The translations under genes were made by a program, and so were the position numbers. From Paramecium sonneborni (lineage: Eukaryota > Ciliophora > Oligohymenophorea > Peniculida > Parameciidae): 64,000 nt of DNA. Numbering within the stretch: the first letter of the stretch is position 1; every line of letters starts with the position of its first letter. Location of the stretch: positions 256,114 to 320,113 of the forward strand of contig CAJJDN010000018.1 in assembly GCA_905182985.1 (NCBI GenBank), given 5' to 3'. This document shows positions 41,222 to 52,837 of the stretch, in pieces. A model generated the notes under the pieces. The model was not told the origin of the DNA and searched no databases. It worked only from the letters and a program-made list of their open reading frames with translations.

Positions 41222-41722
41222 AAATGATGTTTTTGTCTTAGTTATTATATTATATTAAAAAAAAAAGTTTAAAATGCTATAAAAATAAAAGAATAGAAAA
41301 AAGAAATCCATAATTATATTTTAAAATTGATTAGAGTAATGAATAATTAGAAATAAGAAAAAAATCAAAACTAAAAAAACTTTTAAACTAAAATAAAATA
41401 ATTAATAGAAATTATCTAGCAGCTTTCTTTATTTAAGATAAGGAAGTTAAGATTTATAATTAAAAGCATATTCAAATTTCAAAAATTTAATTTTTATAAT
41501 AGTGATTCTAATAAATTAAGAAACATTATTTTATTAAATATACCCAGTATGTACGCTATTTGAAGAGATGAAAAAATAGTATAAATAAAAATTGAAAGTG
41601 AAAGGATAACTTTAAATTAACATGAGTAGTAATGAAATAGAGAGGAGGGAAAGTTGAGAAATTTTATATAATATAAATTAAAACTAAATAAATGTACCGT
41701 TTTTGTATGATAATTTAATAAA
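41222..41722. other. Intergenic region upstream of the trichocyst gene
   Basis: About 500 bp, mainly A-rich on this strand. A frame without TGA continues from the left, but its Lys/Asn/Ile composition is what A-rich DNA gives by chance. No RNA gene seen. Confidence 0.4.
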
Positions 41723-43121
41723 ATGAAGGTTTTTGGTATAATGGCATTATTGCTGATAGGAGCGTACTGTCAATAAAATGAAATAGACGTTGTATTGAAG
41801 ATGCTTGGTGATTTAAAAAATGGAACAACAAAACAATTATAAGAATTGGAGAGTGATTGGTCAGCAACAAGATATGTATTGTATATAATATGACTTTCGT
41901 TAAGTAAAAAGAAGACATTGTAAAAGATTTATAACGTTCAGCATCAACATAAAGAGGTGAATGTAATAGAAGAGATTAAGAATGGGCAAATAAAGAACGT
42001 GATATAAGAATAACACTTAGCTATATAAGTTGGTTAGAGAAGAGAATAAAAGAGAATAATTAGAGACTATAAAGATTGGATGTGAATAGATGCGAATCAA
42101 ATGCTAATTTTATAAATGATATAAAGAATTCAAAGAAAACATTAAATTTAATAGCTTTCTTAAGAAGAGCTGTAAAGAATGCTAAAGAAGTACATCATAT
42201 ATTATATGCATTTATAAGACTGATTTACCAACACTATTGTAATCTGCTTAATTTATTTAACTGAAATCCTTTTTAAGTGATGATGGAGAAGAACCAGAAT
42301 TGACAGCCGAAGATAATGAACCACCTCATGTTTATGATGAAGTAACAGAAACCCCAGAAGAGACATCTGTAACAGAAATTGAAGATTCTGAATAAGATGT
42401 AGAAACTTCTGCAACTCCAGAAGAAGGAGTAGAAGCAATAGATCATGAAATTGAAGAAACATTATCAGTAGAAGAACCAGAAAGCCCAGTACCTGAACAT
42501 CCTTTTGAAGCGGAAGAAAAAGCTACAAATGAATAATTAGCAAAAGAAGCAGCAGCATTCAATAAAATTATAGAAAAAGGATAAAAGGCTCCTGTTTCAG
42601 GAGGATCTGGAAAAGATTATTCTTAATTTACTGTAGCTTAATAAGAATTATTAAATTTCTTAGACATCTTAGAAGATGAAGTTAGAGGAACTTTTGCTAA
42701 GAAATAAGATAATTAAGTCAATTCAGCTATGGGATATAGTGATTTTAAAGGTTTGATTAATAAAGAAAATGAGACTTTTAAAGGACATTTAGTTGCTGAA
42801 GATGTTAATCTAGTAATACATTCAATTTATATAATAGGAAAAATTGTAAAATCAATTGATCACTATTTTATAAGCTACAGCTGCATGCAAAGAAAGATTG
42901 AAGAAAATATAAAATTCTATTGATTTAGCTAATGAAGTATTATCTAAATATCTATTTCTATTTAGGATTTATCTAATACTGAGGCTCATTTTAAATCAGT
43001 TAGTGAAACTCTCTAAGAAGAATTGAACACTTTTGATGATGTCTATAGAATTTACTCAAGCCAGGTAGGTTCTTAAAATACCTAATATAAGAGAGATGTT
43101 TAATCTAAAATTACAAATTGA
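41723..43121 (+). CDS. Trichocyst matrix protein-like secretory protein
   Basis: Stored in crystalline form in trichocysts, the defensive secretory organelles of Paramecium. A signal peptide (VFGIMALLLIGAYCQQ) is followed by a Cys-poor helical region with RCESNANFINDIKNSKKTLNLIAFLRR, then an acidic Glu/Pro/Thr segment (about residues 150-240), and a second helical half with LLNFLDILEDEVRGTF and GYSDFKGLINKENETFKGH. The order signal, helical domain, spacer, helical domain matches this multigene family, whose members are proteolytically cut in the middle. Three introns near 29, 29 and 25 nt. Similarity was judged by eye, so the subfamily is unknown. Confidence 0.7.
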
Positions 43122-43184
43122 TTATGTAAAATCATCATAAAATACAATCATTTTATATATATAAAGCTCTATACAATTACTTAA

Positions 43185-43586
43185 TCAATTCCTTTTAAAT
43201 TTTGCCTCTTTAATCTTCCCTATATATCGATTGAATGCACCTTTCATGTAAATTATAGGATTCTATCTATTTTTCAATCCTGCTAATATTGAACCAATAA
43301 TATGGAATCCTATTATGCTCAAAACCATACACAATACTCCCACTAATCCTCTTAAAGGATATCTAATGTCATTGAATTTTAATAATTCAAATACTGTATT
43401 TACTAAACTGAATCCAAATATATATGATGAAAAAGAAAAGTCCAACACCAAAAACATCAATAATAATCCTAAAAAATCCATCAACAATGCACAACATAAT
43501 TTAACTATGAATTTATCAAATATTTTTTCTAAGTCTTCATCAAATTGGATGTCTTCCTATGATTTGTAAATTAAATTCTGAGACAT
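43185..43586 (-). CDS. Small multi-pass membrane protein
   Basis: Unrecognised. A single exon, 133 residues, from ATG at 43586 to TGA at 43185. A hydrophilic acidic N-terminus is followed by three hydrophobic segments (CCALLMDFLGLLLMFLVLDF, then a VNTVFELL region, then GLVGVLCMVLSIIGFHIIGS) and a basic C-terminal tail (YIGKIKEAKFKRN). The topology suggests two to three transmembrane helices with a cytoplasmic basic tail. It is convergent with the trichocyst gene 63 bp away. Confidence 0.65.
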
Positions 43587-43711
43587 AATTTAATTTATTA
43601 AATCTGTTTAATACTCTTTCAAGAAAAAAGGAAGCTTAAAGTTTATCATATAAAAAGATATGAACAAAACTCTTATAAGGACAATTCTTGAATCTATATA
43701 AAGAGTTCAAA

Positions 43712-44080
43712 ATGCCCTATTTTAAAAAAAAAACATGTCCAAAATATATTTTGAATGACAATCAAATCTAAGAAGCGTATCACTTCAAATAAATCTTTTC
43801 TGATTCTAAAATTGAATTTGCCTTCAATAAAATAATTTCCTCCTAAAATAAATCTTCAATTAGTCTTTTTTAACTAGATACTTTAACTAATAGAGTTTTA
43901 AATAGTCAATATACTGATGAAACATCAGAATAATAATTATTAGGTAAAAACTAGTGTACTAATAATTTCTTATATTTTTCCATATATAGGAATAATTTAC
44001 AAAATATCATAATGCCATTAATATTTTGTGAAAAATAAGCAAATAGAATTTTAGGATTTATTATCAATTACTTATTATGA
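43712..44080 (+). CDS. Hypothetical protein
   Basis: Unrecognised. From ATG 43712 to TGA 44078-44080, 122 residues if unspliced. N-terminal MPYFKKKTCPKYIL, then Phe/Lys/Ser-rich sequence (AFNKIISSQNKSS) and a Gln/Thr segment (QYTDETSEQQLL). After this the frame remains open but is more AT-driven, so a short intron near 43935-43990 is possible. No domain or membrane helix is clear. Confidence 0.4.
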
Positions 44081-44440
44081 ATATAATGATTCAAAAATTA
44101 TATTTTATGATATCCAAACAAAAAATTATAATATATGATCAGTAATTTTACACAAGAATAATTAAAAATGCATTTATAAATAAATAGAAAAATAAAAAAT
44201 GCAATTCTGAAACCTTAAGCAGAAATGTCAGGCTCTATTGTAGATATTCTTTTTTCTTTAAGAAATACTATTTGAAAACATCAATCACATTTATTCGAAA
44301 ATTAAGCAAATTATTAAACAGCTCTTTTATAAAATTCATGAATAAGTGTTTCTTATTCATAAATTAGTTTCTAGTCAGTTAAGTAATTTGTGATTAAACT
44401 TAATTTTATAAAAAATAGTAGTTTAATTTAAAAAGAAAAG

Positions 44441-45020
44441 ATGAACTTTTAGAAAAAATAAGGCTTAATAAAAAAAGAACTTTTTATAAATAGATAAGTA
44501 AAATAATATAAAAGTATGATGTAAAGAATGAATTAAAAGATTATTATAAAGATAGGAAGAGAAATTTACAAAAAATAATATTTGAGAATTGAAAATTTTT
44601 TTGGAAACTAATAAATAGTTAGGATAGATTAAAATTGGCAATTAAAAATTGGGGCTAGACTAAATATAAAATTTATAAATTGAGAAAAAAGCAGAGATTA
44701 TAACTTTATCTAAAAATTTACAATTTGCTAAATTGCCAAAACAATAATTAAAATAAGATGAATGTTTAGGTTATGTTATAAAAAAGATGGAGAGTATTTA
44801 AGAATTATCTGAAAATTAAAATATAAATCATTCCAAAAAACGATATAGAAAGTTGATAAATAATAATGAGATGGAAAAGTTGATAATGAGAAGAAAAAAC
44901 AAAGAAAAAAATAAATCGTATCAAGCAGATGATTTATTAAAAATAAATTAAGAGTGGAAGCTAAATGAAATAAGAAAAGTGATACTTTTAGATGAATTTT
45001 TCATCATTGGTAGATTAAAT
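44441..45020 (+). CDS. Unresolved coding region, charged coiled-coil protein
   Basis: Unrecognised. The 3' two-thirds are convincing in one frame: KKAEIITLSKNLQFAKLPKQ, then ECLGYVIKKMESIQELSENQ and SYQADDLLKINQEWKLNEIRK, with TAA, TAG and CAA for Gln. The 5' part is coding-like in other frames (YDVKNELKDYYKDRKRN, ATG at 44441) but no GT...AG intron links them; a stop lies in between. Either a frameshifted copy or an unseen intron. Confidence 0.35.
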
Positions 45021-45055
45021 TCATTTTTTTTAGTATAAATTAATTTTTAACATAT

Positions 45056-46334
45056 ATGCATAAGAATCAAATTCAAAATACTAGTACTCGTAAACCTTCT
45101 AATAGTTATTTAAAAACAGAGTTCAGTTGTTCATCTTAGATTAAAGATTTAAGATATACAACTGACCCTTCACCTAACAGGAGCAATAAAGAAAATGTTG
45201 TTAAACCATCTTATCTAAAAGCAACTCTCCAAAATCATTTAATTAAATAGGATAGAAATATCACTCCAAATGTTGCCAAAGGAAGTGTTATAAGTTTGTT
45301 TCTTAGATAAAAACAAGAAGAGCAATAGACAGAAATTAAATTGAATTCTTGTTAAATGCATAAAAAGAAATTGAAATATGAAATCAATTAATAATAAATG
45401 TGTAGTAGATGTGCAATAGATTATGCAATCTAATCTGGAGTGCCAATTCGTTATAATGATTTAGAAAGAAAAATGCTCACATTTGGATAAGATGATGAAC
45501 ATGAAGAATTTTAGACTTTTACTTAAAATACTTCGAAAGAACTTCAATATATCTCTAATATACAAAGCTCCTCTGATGGAATCATTAAAAAAAAGGAGTT
45601 AAAGGATTTTATTATGAAGGTTGGAGATGTTATCAGTTAAAATATGTAATTTTTAAGAGTAATTCAACAGTAATCTCTGAATCACGAGAATCCAAAATAA
45701 TAAGTAAACAAAATATTAGATGAATTATAAATTATGAGTAAGTCTCTTCTAAATGATTTATTTGGTAAATAATAAACTAAAAGTTAAGATTCTTTGAGTA
45801 TTTCTAATGATCTTCCTCAATAGATTAATCTCAACAGCTTTAAATCAATTGTTACTTAATAAATAAATGATCTCTAAAATATCAAAAAAGATATTATGGA
45901 GAACGTTGATAATATCATAACTTAAATGGATGTAGCTCCTTTCAAAATTATAATAAATAAATATAGTGAAAAATTAAAAGCTTTTGAGACAACATTATTT
46001 GAAATTTAAGAATAATGTATTATTTCATGTTAATTTAGATAAATAACTACCTTAATAAGCAGAAAATTTAACTGTTATAAAAAAGATGAGAGATTTGAAT
46101 TTTTAGAAAAAATTATCAAAGCTATTTAATGAATTATTAGAAAGTTCAACATAAAAAACAAACTAATAGTCTGATTAAGGTAATTTAATAAATTAAAAAC
46201 AATAGTTAACAACAATACAAAATTTATTTAACTATTGTAAAAAGTCAATAGTAATTAAAATACAAATACAATATTTTATTCATCTATTTTAAAAGTACTT
46301 AAAATAATTGAAATTAGGATATAAATTCAGATGA
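45056..46334 (+). CDS. Hypothetical coiled-coil protein with CxxC motif
   Basis: Unrecognised. About 415 residues from ATG 45056. A Ser/Thr/Asn-rich start; a short Cys region (MCSRCAIDYAIQSG) near residue 125; then repeated Gln/Ile/Leu helices (DVISQNMQFLRVIQQQS, KSIVTQQINDLQNIKKDI) typical of coiled coil. Removing a 31-nt intron near 46029-46059 keeps the frame coding to TGA 46332-46334 (EKLSKLFNELLESS-like); unspliced it would stop at 46132 with a less convincing end. Possibly cytoskeletal; no function is assigned. Confidence 0.55.
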
Positions 46335-46460
46335 AAAACCCAAGTAAACAAAAGGTAGATACAAGCCTTCTTAATGATTAGCTTTATAAAAGAAACTAAT
46401 ATATAAATAATTAAAAATTTTATAAATTAATTTTAAAGCATAAATTTTGATTGATAGCTT

Positions 46461-48113
46461 TCATTTTATTTTAATAAGCAAAATTGATCTTACATATTCC
46501 AACATCTCCAATTCTAAACCAGACACGAAGGCACTATGAGATCTAGATAAATGAGGATAGATTACTGTTGAGATTATTTTTTATGAACTCCTTTCATATT
46601 TTATACTTGAAATGCAGAATTAGAATTAATGGGTATACATATAACTGGCATTTGAGTATCTATATCTAAAGTTGGATCGAAAAAAGGATTTGAATTATTA
46701 TTAAGTGTTGATTCATTACATTAAGTATTTATAACTTTTTAAAAAATGCCAAGGAAATTAGGTATTTGTGATTGAACTCCATTTTTAATAAAACAAATAG
46801 AATCACTTAATTTAATAATTAATCTAGCTTCTTCACAATTCATGATTTTTTTTAATACTTTTTCAGTAATAGATATTATTTTCCAAGGATCTTCAATTGA
46901 AATGACATCTAAAAAGTATTTAATTACATGCCTTAATTTATTTTATGTAGATTCTACTTAATTTTAATTTAGAGAGTGATTTAAGACAGTTTTACTAAAA
47001 TTACATATATATTTGAGATAAGCTGAATCTTCATTAGTGAAAACTCCTTAATTCTTATTTAAACATTGAAGTACTCCAAGACATTAATTATTATCTCCTA
47101 TAATTGGTGCAGCTAAAATAGATTAAGTTTTAAAATGATTGATAATATCACTTTCTCTATTAAATCTATCATCTGCATAAGCATTAGGAATATTAACAGA
47201 TTCTTTTCTAAAAGCAACAAAACCAGCTACACCTGTATCAATTGGCATTCGAATAATGGAACTTAATCCTTAAGCAACTCTAGACCAAATTTCTCCTTTA
47301 GTTTCATCCACTATATAACAGGTGGCTCTTTCACAACTAAAGACATGATTTTTATAAAAACTTCATTAATTATTAAGTTTGATCTACTATACAATTAATT
47401 GCATCATTAAGTTATGCTTATTGATTCATTTAATATGATGCCTTAATAATTTTTTTAAACTTTAGGATAGCTTCAAACATTTCTTTTAAAAAGTTTTGCA
47501 ACTTCAAAATATGATCATGTATTTATAATAACTTTTTAATATCTAATGAGAAATTCTTTAAATACTTTATTCTTCTGCTATTTGTACGAAGGTGTCCTCA
47601 TCAAGTTATCTAACAAACTTGATATTTGGATCATTTTCAAAATACGAGATGGCTTCTTCATCTGATATATTTATTTCTAACACTTAATTCAATCGAAAAA
47701 ACTCTTCTCCTACATATTACATTCTACTTGTCTAAGTAAAGTAAGGCATTGAGCTTTTCCTAGAATGAAATTGTTGTGATTAACGTTTTGATGTTGAATT
47801 AGATTTTTATGGACTTATTATTGATTTTGTCTTATAGAGTTATCTTTCTTCAAAGATTACTTCATTTCTCTTATTTAATGTTGACTATAAGTATTAATTT
47901 AATGAGCTTAATCTTATTCAATTACAATCATTCATACTTTTCATTTTATTTTGAGACCATTTTTAATTGATGTTCGAGTTCTTGATTACGATTAAATTAA
48001 GATTCTTCAAACTGAGATAGAGTTTTCAATTTGAATTTTCTATTCGATGATGGAAATCTACTTGGAACTGAATACTCTTTTTATCCTAACATTTTAATAT
48101 TTTATAAATTCAT
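46461..48113 (-). CDS. GAF-domain protein
   Basis: GAF domains bind cyclic nucleotides or other small molecules. The N-terminal half is Ser/Arg/Gln-rich and coiled-coil-prone (LSQFEESQFNRNQELEHQL). The GAF domain carries SCERATCYIVDETKGEIWSR, then IRMPIDTGVAGFVA and SILAAPIIGDNNQCLGVLQC, the standard GAF order; the LNK segment and NEDSAYLKYICN follow. No catalytic phosphodiesterase or kinase domain follows; the protein ends EMLEYVRSILLIKIK. Introns include 25 nt near 47950 and 23 nt near 46526-46548. Likely a regulatory or adaptor protein. Confidence 0.75.
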
Positions 48114-48460
48114 TTTTGCAAATACTAATCAACTCCTAGATCTCCATTTATTATATCCTTTTTAAACACATTACAACTATATAAAGATTATAAAATAATA
48201 TTTAATGTTAATATATCTATAAAACATTTCTTTTTTTAACCTAAAAGCTTCAAAATTTCATCTTTTTAAATACAAATTTTTTATTGACTTTACTATTTTA
48301 TCAAAGCTTTTTTTAAATTCTTCTATCGCTTAATATAATTGATTGATCAACAAAACTTTTATGTTTATTCTTTTAAATTCATTAAAATTATAAGATTATT
48401 TAAAGATATCAAATAAATCTTTTTAATTATTCTTACAAAACTTATATCCAATTAATTTCA
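48114..48460. other. Intergenic region, nothing recognised
   Basis: About 350 bp between two minus-strand genes. Very AT-rich; no coding frame and no RNA gene supported. Confidence 0.45.
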
Positions 48461-49383
48461 TCAAGACTTTAATTAATCAAATATTAAATATTTGTCTTAA
48501 ACTTAAGTATTATTATTTTTGAAACTTATTTAACCATTTTTATCATCAAATTATATTTTTTTTAAAACTGATATTATTTTTTCATCTAAAATCGGTACAA
48601 TAAAGGAACTTTCTTTTAATATTAGAACAGAAAATAATATTCTTAAATATGACTTCCATCTTTTGATATATTGAAAATAATACCTGATTCTATTGTATTC
48701 TATTTGTTTAAATTTCAAAATTTTTTTATTTAAAATTAAATTAAGTAATTAATCCTTCTTAAAGTATCAATATAAGCGCTCTTGAGTTTTTTTAATTTCA
48801 AGTTAATAACTTCTAATAATATTCAATTTAATAAATATTTAACAAATTATTAAGTCCATTAATTTTAATAAGGTTTTTTATTTTTTATTTCAAAAGAGCA
48901 TTTCATTCTATTCCAGAAGTTGATGTAGAATTCTCTTTGGAAATTTATTTTTTTTCCATGATCCTTTAAGATTAAATTAATTTCTAAAGAAAAAGTTAAT
49001 AATTTTTTTTTTTCTTTTTAATATAGTCTTTTTGAGATTTCTTGATAACTTTGTGCTGTTGTACGAAATACATATTATTAATCCTATTTGGATGTTAATT
49101 TGGAACATCGACTAACTCTTCTTAAATTTTTAGAAGAATATCTTTAATAATTTTTCAGTAATCTAACTATTTACTAAGAAATAATTTAGATTCATTTAAT
49201 AATTTATATTAAATTGAATTTTTAGATAAATTGTAATAAAATAATAATTGAAATTGTTGAATAAATTCCTAAGTTCCAAAGTTGAGATTATTTAATTTTG
49301 TATATTAATTTTTAGAATCTGATTAAATTTAAACAATTTCTATTCTCGTGTGTAATGAAATTTTTGAATTTCAAAAGTGACAT
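48461..49383 (-). CDS. Hypothetical protein with several short introns
   Basis: Unrecognised. Clear coding segments on the minus strand: MSLLKFKNFITHEN at the start, RTTAQSYQEISKRLYQKEKK and INFWNRMKCSFEIKNKKPYQ in the middle, and YLRILFSVLILKESSFIVPIL near the end. Introns of 33 nt (near 49125-49160), 29 nt (GTC...TAG near 49090-49118) and 24 nt (near 48670) restore the frame; one junction around 48800-48830 stays unresolved, where an in-frame TGA remains. A helical, Lys-rich protein of about 250 residues; no family. Confidence 0.45.
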
Positions 49384-49449
49384 TTTTGTCATTTATTTTT
49401 GGAAGTTGTGATATTAATTTTATTTTAATTAACATAAATTAATTAATAA

Positions 49450-50467
49450 TCATGATTTTCTCGATTAGATTAGTTCGATGTACTTAATTAAATTACTTCG
49501 AAGTTTATCTTATAATATTAATGAAAGTATTTTATCTCCAACTTAATACTCTTTTTCCAAATTAATGTCTAAGTAATTAATATTAGCAATTCCAAAATTA
49601 TTAATATTTTTAACTACTTTACCAACTTCCTATGAATCATGAGAGATGATCAAATCTTATAAATTGCCAGTATTATCATTGGAGACAATTTTAAATGGCA
49701 AGAGTCTTTTTCTAATAACACCTGTATGATATGATCTTGCTGTTAATTCTTAACCTACATAGCAGCCTTTGTTTAAATTGATAGAATTCCAGAAATCAAA
49801 ATTAACTTAGAAAGGTATTTTATTGATAACTTCTTTTCCTTCAAAAATAGCTTAAGTTAATCTTGACATTTCAAAATGATCTAAGTTTTCGATTTTGACA
49901 TCATTTTATTAAAGATTTGGCATATCATTAGTAATCATTCTGATACCTAGAGATGAAGATCTTGGATCGACAGCGACAATATTTCTATAATCACCTTCTT
50001 CAGATAAATCATTCTCAGGATCTACAATAGGTTCGCCTTCTTAATTTTCTAGAACAACATTAGGACCCTTAAGTATAAGATTAAATAAATTACATAAAAT
50101 TAAAAGATTTGCAATTAATCTGAATAGTCTGAGATTGAAACTTTTTTTCTAATTAAGAATTTCTTAATATGGTTGATTATAGAGCTTTTAAGATCTCTAT
50201 CAATATCCATCCAAATTTCATCGTTACAATATTACCATGACCCATTCTTTTGACTAATAAAATTATATAATACATTTAAGGTCTATGCAAAATAGCCTCA
50301 GAAATGATTCTGCCATTAGTACCTAGAAATAGAGTACTTTAAGATTGCTAAATTAGACGAAGATCATTCGTAGTAATTCCTTATAAAATTTCACAAACTT
50401 CTCTTCCTTTGATAGAAATAATGGCTCTGTTCTCAAGACGAACAAAATGACTTAATTTCTTTAACAT
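49450..50467 (-). CDS. IBA57: IBA57-like Fe-S assembly protein (GcvT fold)
   Basis: IBA57 helps mature mitochondrial [4Fe-4S] proteins. Begins LSHFVRLENRAIISIKGREVCEILQGITTND, the family's folate-binding start. The signature [23 protein letters not shown] is present in the C-terminal half (family KGCYxGQE), followed by a C-terminal beta-barrel ending YQVGDKILS. About 330 residues with two or more short introns (one near 50240-50260). The N-terminus may include a short mitochondrial presequence, but none is obvious. Confidence 0.85.
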
Positions 50468-50544
50468 TAAATTAAAATTAAAAATATAAATAAAAATATA
50501 ATATAATTAAATAAAGTAAGAGATTGAGTTACAATTACTACTAT

Positions 50545-51060
50545 TCAGGTTGATTTATATAAATATTATATAATGAATATTTGGAATAAAAATGAAATCA
50601 TAACCTCAGTTTAGGAGTAATAATTGAAGAAAGTATTTTTTTGTTTGAATTATTGAGTCATACTAATAACATCTTCATAGGTTATTAAAATAAAGGCAAC
50701 TCCAATCCAAGTTGAATAACTATTTGCTAAATAAACAAATATATAACTCAAGAAAATACAAACATCAAATATTTTTAATTTAGACAATAGTGCCTTATTC
50801 TTTTCTCTATTTTTTATTATTAAACAACCTGTTTCTTTCTCTCTAGTATAATTCTTTCAAATTTCTGTATATATGCTTTTCAACCATTCTAATATCTAAT
50901 TAGAAAAGTTCTTTTTAGTTTATCTGATTATTAATTGTTGACAGTCTACTATTAGCTTTTAATTCAATCCTAAAATTTATATCTTTCTTTAAATATCGAT
51001 TATTTTAATTTTGTTCTTCTTTATTTTTCCTTCTTTTAAAAAATTAATTGATATCATCAT
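50545..51060 (-). CDS. Putative membrane protein interrupted by an in-frame TGA
   Basis: Unrecognised. From the double ATG at 51060 the frame encodes a Lys/Ile/Gln-rich helix (LGLNQKLIVDCQQLIIRQ, then NFSNQILEWLKSIYTE), meets TGA 50859-50857, and continues in the same frame with NYTREKETGCLIIKNREKNK and two hydrophobic helices (FDVCIFLSYIFVYLANSYS and TWIGVAFILITY) to TGA 50545. No intron removes the internal stop. A pseudogene, a base error or two genes are possible. Confidence 0.4.
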
Positions 51061-51438
51061 TAACAAATACTATTATTAAATTTAAAAAATTTTCTCCTTT
51101 AATTAATAGTAGATGCTTTATTTCTAAAATTTGATTTCAAATTAATCAATAGAATCAAAAAAATTATAATATATTGATAAAAATTGCGAGTTTAGATTAA
51201 TGAATGATGGAATAAATATAAATTATATAAATAATAAATTTGTTCAAAGAAATAATCTCATAAGTTAGTAGGATTTGATATGGTAATCTTTCTCAATGCA
51301 TTTATGTTCACTAATTATCATTATTTTAATAGTATTGATAAATTTGCTTATGCTATCGAATTCTCATTTTATCTTATCTATAATAATAGTTATTCTTAAA
51401 TAAAAATTTTCGATCATTTAATTGCTCCCTTATAAAAA
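51061..51438. other. Intergenic region, nothing recognised
   Basis: About 380 bp of AT-rich sequence between divergent genes; no coding frame or RNA gene is supported. Confidence 0.4.
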
Positions 51439-51852
51439 ATGGCAATCTATATATACTTTGATATTTTGTACTCAATTCAACGTTCTATCGTCTTACTCTG
51501 TAAATAATTATCTGAAATGAAACCAATTCTTGAATTATCAATAGAATCATAACATTAAATTATAGATTCTTCATACAGATTTTAATATAGGATATCTGAT
51601 GCACATACTCTAATAATTAAATTATCCATATATTTGCACAGGAAAATCGATAAAAGATTAAAATTCTTTTTAATTATCATATTTTAAAATATCTAGACTT
51701 TAATCTTATCATATATTACCAACTATCGAGTATAGAAAACTTATAAGAAATAAATAAATAATAGTATAATCATATATAAATCTGTAATATTATAAATTCA
51801 TAATAATTATATACATAAAATTTATATAATATATTCAATTTATCTGATTTGA
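51439..51852 (+). CDS. Hypothetical protein
   Basis: Unrecognised. ATG 51439 to TGA 51850-51852, 137 residues, no intron needed. The first 90 residues look protein-like (FDILYSIQRSIVLLCKQLSEMKPILELSIESQ, YRISDAHTLIIKLSIYLH) and weakly resemble the helical pattern of a cyclin box, but key motifs are not evident. The last 45 residues are Ile/Tyr/Asn-rich and could simply be AT-rich read-through. Confidence 0.35.
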
Positions 51853-51919
51853 TATCTAATATTTATATGACACGATATTTAATCTCAAATTCCTTAAAAT
51901 TAATGAATTATATATTAAA

Positions 51920-52797
51920 ATGCGTGGATCATTAATATCTGCACCCTATTTGCATTATTTAGTGAAAAATAAATCCAAAATAAAAATTGTTAATGTAATC
52001 ATGACAGATCATCACCATAACAAAGAAGAAAATAATAAATTTGTTCATGCTCATCGAATTACATTAGACTAATCAACCCTTAATTTAATCGACATTACAG
52101 CAACTCCAGTTCCAGTACCACGTAAATTACCAACTTAAAAGACATTTGAAAAATATATATAGGAGAATTAGTATGATCATCTAACTCCAATTGTATTTTT
52201 TGATGAACATATTCATTTTGCTGCTAGAGCTTGGTTTACTTTTAGGTATTTTGGATTCAAAAGAGTTTATGTGTTAGATGGTGGATTTAACAAATGGCAT
52301 CATTAACATGACATTGATAAAGATGATTGTAAAGTTTTTGAAGATTTGAATTTGTGTAAGAATACTTTTTATTTAAAGAGGATTAACCAAAAGATTAAGT
52401 TACTTAATTGACAACAAAAGATGTGTCTGTGATATCTTATCTTAAACAACATAAAGACCCAAAAGGTGATGATTGGTTTCTTTTAGATGCAAGAGATATA
52501 CCAAGATATAAAAAAGGATCAATACCTGGATCATACAATTTGCCTTATTCAGAATATTTGAATGATGATCATACTATGAAATCCACAGAAAATTTAAAAA
52601 AGTTATATAAAAATCACTAAATTGATATTTCCAAAAAGATTGTTAACACTTGCTAAACAGGAAAATTAAGTTGCATTGCACTTCTGGCATAAGAAATCTT
52701 GAAGAAAAAAGAGTAAAATAAAAATAATATTATTAGATTACTTTTATTTGATGGATCTTATGAAGAGTGGAATCATGAACATCCAGTTAAATAATGA
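51920..52797 (+). CDS. Thiosulfate/3-mercaptopyruvate sulfurtransferase
   Basis: Two-domain rhodanese. Domain 1: LISAPYLHYLVKN, then AARAWFTFRYFGFKRVYVLDGGFNKWH, the inactive-domain pattern. A 23-nt intron near 52355-52377 joins domain 2: DWFLLDARDIPRYKKGSIPGSYNLPYSEYL, then the catalytic loop NTCQTGKLSCIA with the active Cys in CQTGKLS, and LLFDGSYEEWNHEH at the end, typical of this family. Sulfur-transfer role in cyanide or cysteine metabolism, usually mitochondrial. About 285 residues. It ends 40 bp from the convergent Nowa-like gene. Confidence 0.88.
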
Positions 52798-52837
52798 AGA
52801 TTAAATATATATTTATATTTAATAATATCCATAATTT

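Noticed and set aside
41015..41510. Long plus-strand frame without TGA after the MGCS gene
   Set aside because: Its Lys/Asn/Ile composition is what A-rich DNA yields when only TGA stops; no start, domain or end is convincing beyond 41221.
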